From Pseudogemmobacter bohemicus (GTDB lineage Bacteria > Pseudomonadota > Alphaproteobacteria > Rhodobacterales > Rhodobacteraceae), in assembly GCF_003290025.1 (NCBI RefSeq), contig NZ_QNHG01000001.1:725964-789963 (forward strand): 64,000 nt of DNA. Direction: 5' to 3'. A program made the position numbers and the translations under genes. Below the pieces are notes generated by a model. The model made no database searches and had not been told where the DNA came from. It was given only the letters and a program-made list of their open reading frames with translations. Below, in pieces: positions 62,074 through 64,000 of the stretch. Each line of letters begins with the position of its first letter. The first letter of the stretch is position 1.

Positions 62074-62660
62074 CCTTCGGGGGAAAAGCTGGCCTCGACC
62101 GCCAGCGCCGCGCGCAGGCGCGTGTGGTAGGCTGCCCTCGCGATCTCGATACCGCCAAGGCTTGCCAGATGTGGCGTGATGAATTGCGTATCCAGCAGCT
62201 GATAGCCGCCCGCCCGCAGGCGGTGAACCAGATAGGCCAGCGCCAGTTTCGATGCATCGGTCCGGCGCGAGAACATGCTTTCGCCGAAAAACGCGGCCCC
62301 GATGCTGACGCCGTAAACACCGCCGATCAGCGTCTCACCGTCACGCACCTCAAGGCTATGGGCGAAACCCATGCCATGCAGCGCTTCGTATAGGGCGAGG
62401 ATCTGCGGGTTGATCCAGGTTTCCTCGCGATCGGCGCAGGCGAGGACGGTGGCGCGGAAATCCTCATTCACCGAGACCCGCCAGGGCGCGCGGCGGATGC
62501 TCCGCGAGAGGCTGCGCGAGATATGGAACCCATCCAGCGGCAGGATCCCGCGGCGGCGTGGATCGACCCAGTGGATCTGGGGATCGTCGCGCGACTCCGC
62601 CATGGGAAAAACTCCCGCCGCATAGGCGTGCAGCAGGAGTTCCGGGGTAATCGCCGACAT
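62013..62660 (-). CDS. aat: Leucyl/phenylalanyl-tRNA-protein transferase
   Basis: Attaches Leu or Phe to N-terminal Lys/Arg of proteins and so marks them for the ClpS/ClpAP N-degron pathway. The 215 residues carry ELLLHAYAAGVFPMAESRDD, IHWVDPRRRGILPLDGFHIS, the core GGVYGVSIGAAFFGESMFSR and LLDTQFITPHLASLGGIEIA. It lies six bases downstream of accC on the same strand. The 3' end reads 61 bases into the convergent DUF2155 gene, so the last 20 codons of both share DNA. Confidence 0.95.
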   Translation of the reverse strand: MSAITPELLLHAYAAGVFPMAESRDDPQIHWVDPRRRGILPLDGFHISRSLSRSIRRAPWRVSVNEDFRATVLACADREETWINPQILALYEALHGMGFAHSLEVRDGETLIGGVYGVSIGAAFFGESMFSRRTDASKLALAYLVHRLRAGGYQLLDTQFITPHLASLGGIEIARAAYHTRLRAALAVEASFSPEGYSASPLSVSSGVSTVSGGL

Positions 62661-62666
62661 CGGGGA

Positions 62667-64000
62667 TCAGTCGCGTGGGGCCAACTGGGCCGCGAGCCAT
62701 TTCTCCAGCCAGTGGATGTTGTAATCCCCGCTCTGGATATCGGGCTCGTTGAGCAGCGCCTCGAACAGCGGCACCGTGGTCTCGATCCCGTCTACGACCA
62801 GCTCACCCAGAGCGCGGCGCAGACGGGCCAGCGCTTCGGGACGGTCGCGGCCATGCACGATCAGCTTGCCGATCAGGCTGTCGTAATAGGGCGGGATCGA
62901 ATAGCCGCCATACAGTGCCGAATCCATCCGCACGCCAAGGCCACCCGGCGCGTGGAAGGTCTTTACCCGACCGGGAGAAGGGGTGAAATTCGGCAGTTTC
63001 TCGGCATTGATCCGCACCTCGATGGCGTGGCCGTTCACTTCCAGATCCTGCTGGCGGAAGCTCATCGGCAGGCCGGCGGCGACGCGGATCTGTTCGCGGA
63101 CAAGATCGACGCCATAGATGAATTCGGTCACCGGGTGCTCGACCTGGAGGCGGGTATTCATCTCGATGAAGTAGAATTTGCCATCCTCATAGAGGAACTC
63201 GATGGTGCCGGCGCCGATATAGTTGATCTTTGCCACCGCATCGGCGCAGACCTTGCCGATCTCGGCGCGCAGTTTCGGCGTGATCACCGGGCCGGGCGCT
63301 TCTTCGAACACCTTCTGGTGGCGGCGTTGCAGCGAGCAGTCGCGCTCCCCCAGATGGACCGCATTCCCCTTGCCGTCACCGAAGACCTGGATCTCGATAT
63401 GACGCGGTTTTTGCAGATATTTCTCGATATAAACCTCATCATTCCCGAAGGCGGCTTTTGCCTCCGAGCGCGCGGTGCGGAAGGCGATCTCAAGATCGGC
63501 CTCGGAGAGGGCGGTCTTCATACCGCGCCCGCCGCCGCCGGCCGTGGCCTTGATGATCACCGGATAGCCGATCTCTTTCGCCACGCGCTGCGCGGTTTCA
63601 TAATCCGGCACGCCGCCATCCGAGCCGGGAACCACCGGGATCCCCAGTTCTTTCGCGGTCTCTTTCGCGGTGATCTTGTCGCCCATGATGCGGATATGCT
63701 GGGCGGTCGGACCGATAAAGGTGATGCCGTGATCTTCCAGCGCCTGGGCGAAATCGGCATTTTCCGACAGGAACCCATAGCCAGGATGCACGGCCTGGGC
63801 GCCGGAAATCTCGCAGGCCGAGATCACCGCCGCCTTGTTCAGATACGAGCCCGAAGAGGCCGCCGGCCCGATACAGACGGATTCGTCCGCCAGCCGCACA
63901 TGCATCGCATCGGTATCGGCGGTGGAATGCACCGCGACCGAGCGGATGCCCATTTCGCGACAGGCCCGGATCACGCGCAGCGCAATCTCGCCCCGGTTGG
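62667..64000 (-). CDS. accC: Acetyl-CoA carboxylase biotin carboxylase subunit, 5' end beyond window
   Basis: Carboxylates biotin on AccB for malonyl-CoA and fatty-acid synthesis. The frame stays open to the right edge, where it reads [20 protein letters not shown], so only a few N-terminal residues are missing. The ATP-grasp domain shows [34 protein letters not shown] and [20 protein letters not shown]. The C-terminus ends LAAQLAPRD. About 440 residues are visible, near full length. aat follows directly. Confidence 0.96.
   Translation of the reverse strand, partial: NRGEIALRVIRACREMGIRSVAVHSTADTDAMHVRLADESVCIGPAASSGSYLNKAAVISACEISGAQAVHPGYGFLSENADFAQALEDHGITFIGPTAQHIRIMGDKITAKETAKELGIPVVPGSDGGVPDYETAQRVAKEIGYPVIIKATAGGGGRGMKTALSEADLEIAFRTARSEAKAAFGNDEVYIEKYLQKPRHIEIQVFGDGKGNAVHLGERDCSLQRRHQKVFEEAPGPVITPKLRAEIGKVCADAVAKINYIGAGTIEFLYEDGKFYFIEMNTRLQVEHPVTEFIYGVDLVREQIRVAAGLPMSFRQQDLEVNGHAIEVRINAEKLPNFTPSPGRVKTFHAPGGLGVRMDSALYGGYSIPPYYDSLIGKLIVHGRDRPEALARLRRALGELVVDGIETTVPLFEALLNEPDIQSGDYNIHWLEKWLAAQLAPRD

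Noticed and set aside
1-64000. CRISPR arrays, rRNA genes, intact insertion sequences
   Set aside because: No regularly spaced repeats, rRNA signatures or transposase genes with terminal inverted repeats were seen on reading through; a computed search could still find degenerate cases.

Overview
The window is GC-rich, densely coding chromosomal DNA from an alphaproteobacterium, most likely of the Rhodobacteraceae (Rhodobacter/Paracoccus relatives). This rests on the dnaG-rpoD pair, an NDUFA12-type complex I accessory subunit beside mlaD, a DUF2155 protein, aat and accC, a pyruvate carboxylase with probable short-chain acyl-CoA regulator type operators, and a compact zur-znuCB locus. These assignments come from reading motifs and gene order; no database search was run.

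Core region 1 to 41.3 kb: rpoD and dnaG; a YigZ/IMPACT protein; rimO; an AsmA-like protein; a Tat-exported beta-carbonic anhydrase; an OmpA lipoprotein; nth with a PfkB-family (adenosine kinase-like) kinase; the zinc locus (znuA divergent from zur-znuC-znuB); a dimethylglycine/sarcosine dehydrogenase-like flavoprotein; a GH25 lysozyme lipoprotein; a second amine-oxidising flavoprotein; a sulfotransferase-like protein; a BenE-type transporter with an odd N-terminus; uvrD; pyc; a degraded Mu-like prophage fragment (32.4-33.4 kb); tRNA-Gly(GCC); hisB and hisH; a saccharopine-dehydrogenase/DUF4166 protein; a small barrel-like exported protein; a DUF2189 membrane protein; and psd-pssA for phosphatidylethanolamine synthesis.

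Accessory region 41.3 to 56.0 kb: a layered integration hotspot at tRNA-Asn(GTT). The outer part (41.4-45.77 kb) is gene debris: chimeric fragments, a trypsin-like protease, an Xre/ParS-like regulator, a HipB-like regulator with an inverted-repeat operator, a HipA toxin cut after its N-terminal domain, and the N-terminal half of an integrase. The inner part (45.77-55.97 kb) is an apparently complete 10.2 kb integrative element bounded by 48-bp perfect direct repeats of the tRNA-Asn 3' half. It carries a tyrosine integrase, an AlpA-type regulator, a primase-polymerase/helicase, five unrecognised genes including an exported protein, and a non-coding end with five alternating TGTTAGA sites that looks like an origin. 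No capsid, terminase or conjugation genes were recognised, so it resembles a phage satellite or similar autonomously replicating island. It is the best candidate for something undescribed.

Core region 56.0 to 64 kb: a metallo-beta-lactamase-fold hydrolase divergent from an EnvZ-like histidine kinase, clpP, clpX, the NDUFA12 homologue, mlaD, the DUF2155 protein, aat and the 3' part of accC, which runs off the right edge.

A structural theme is a family of paired intergenic palindromes (13.2, 26.1 and 35.2 kb) whose arms differ by compensating changes.
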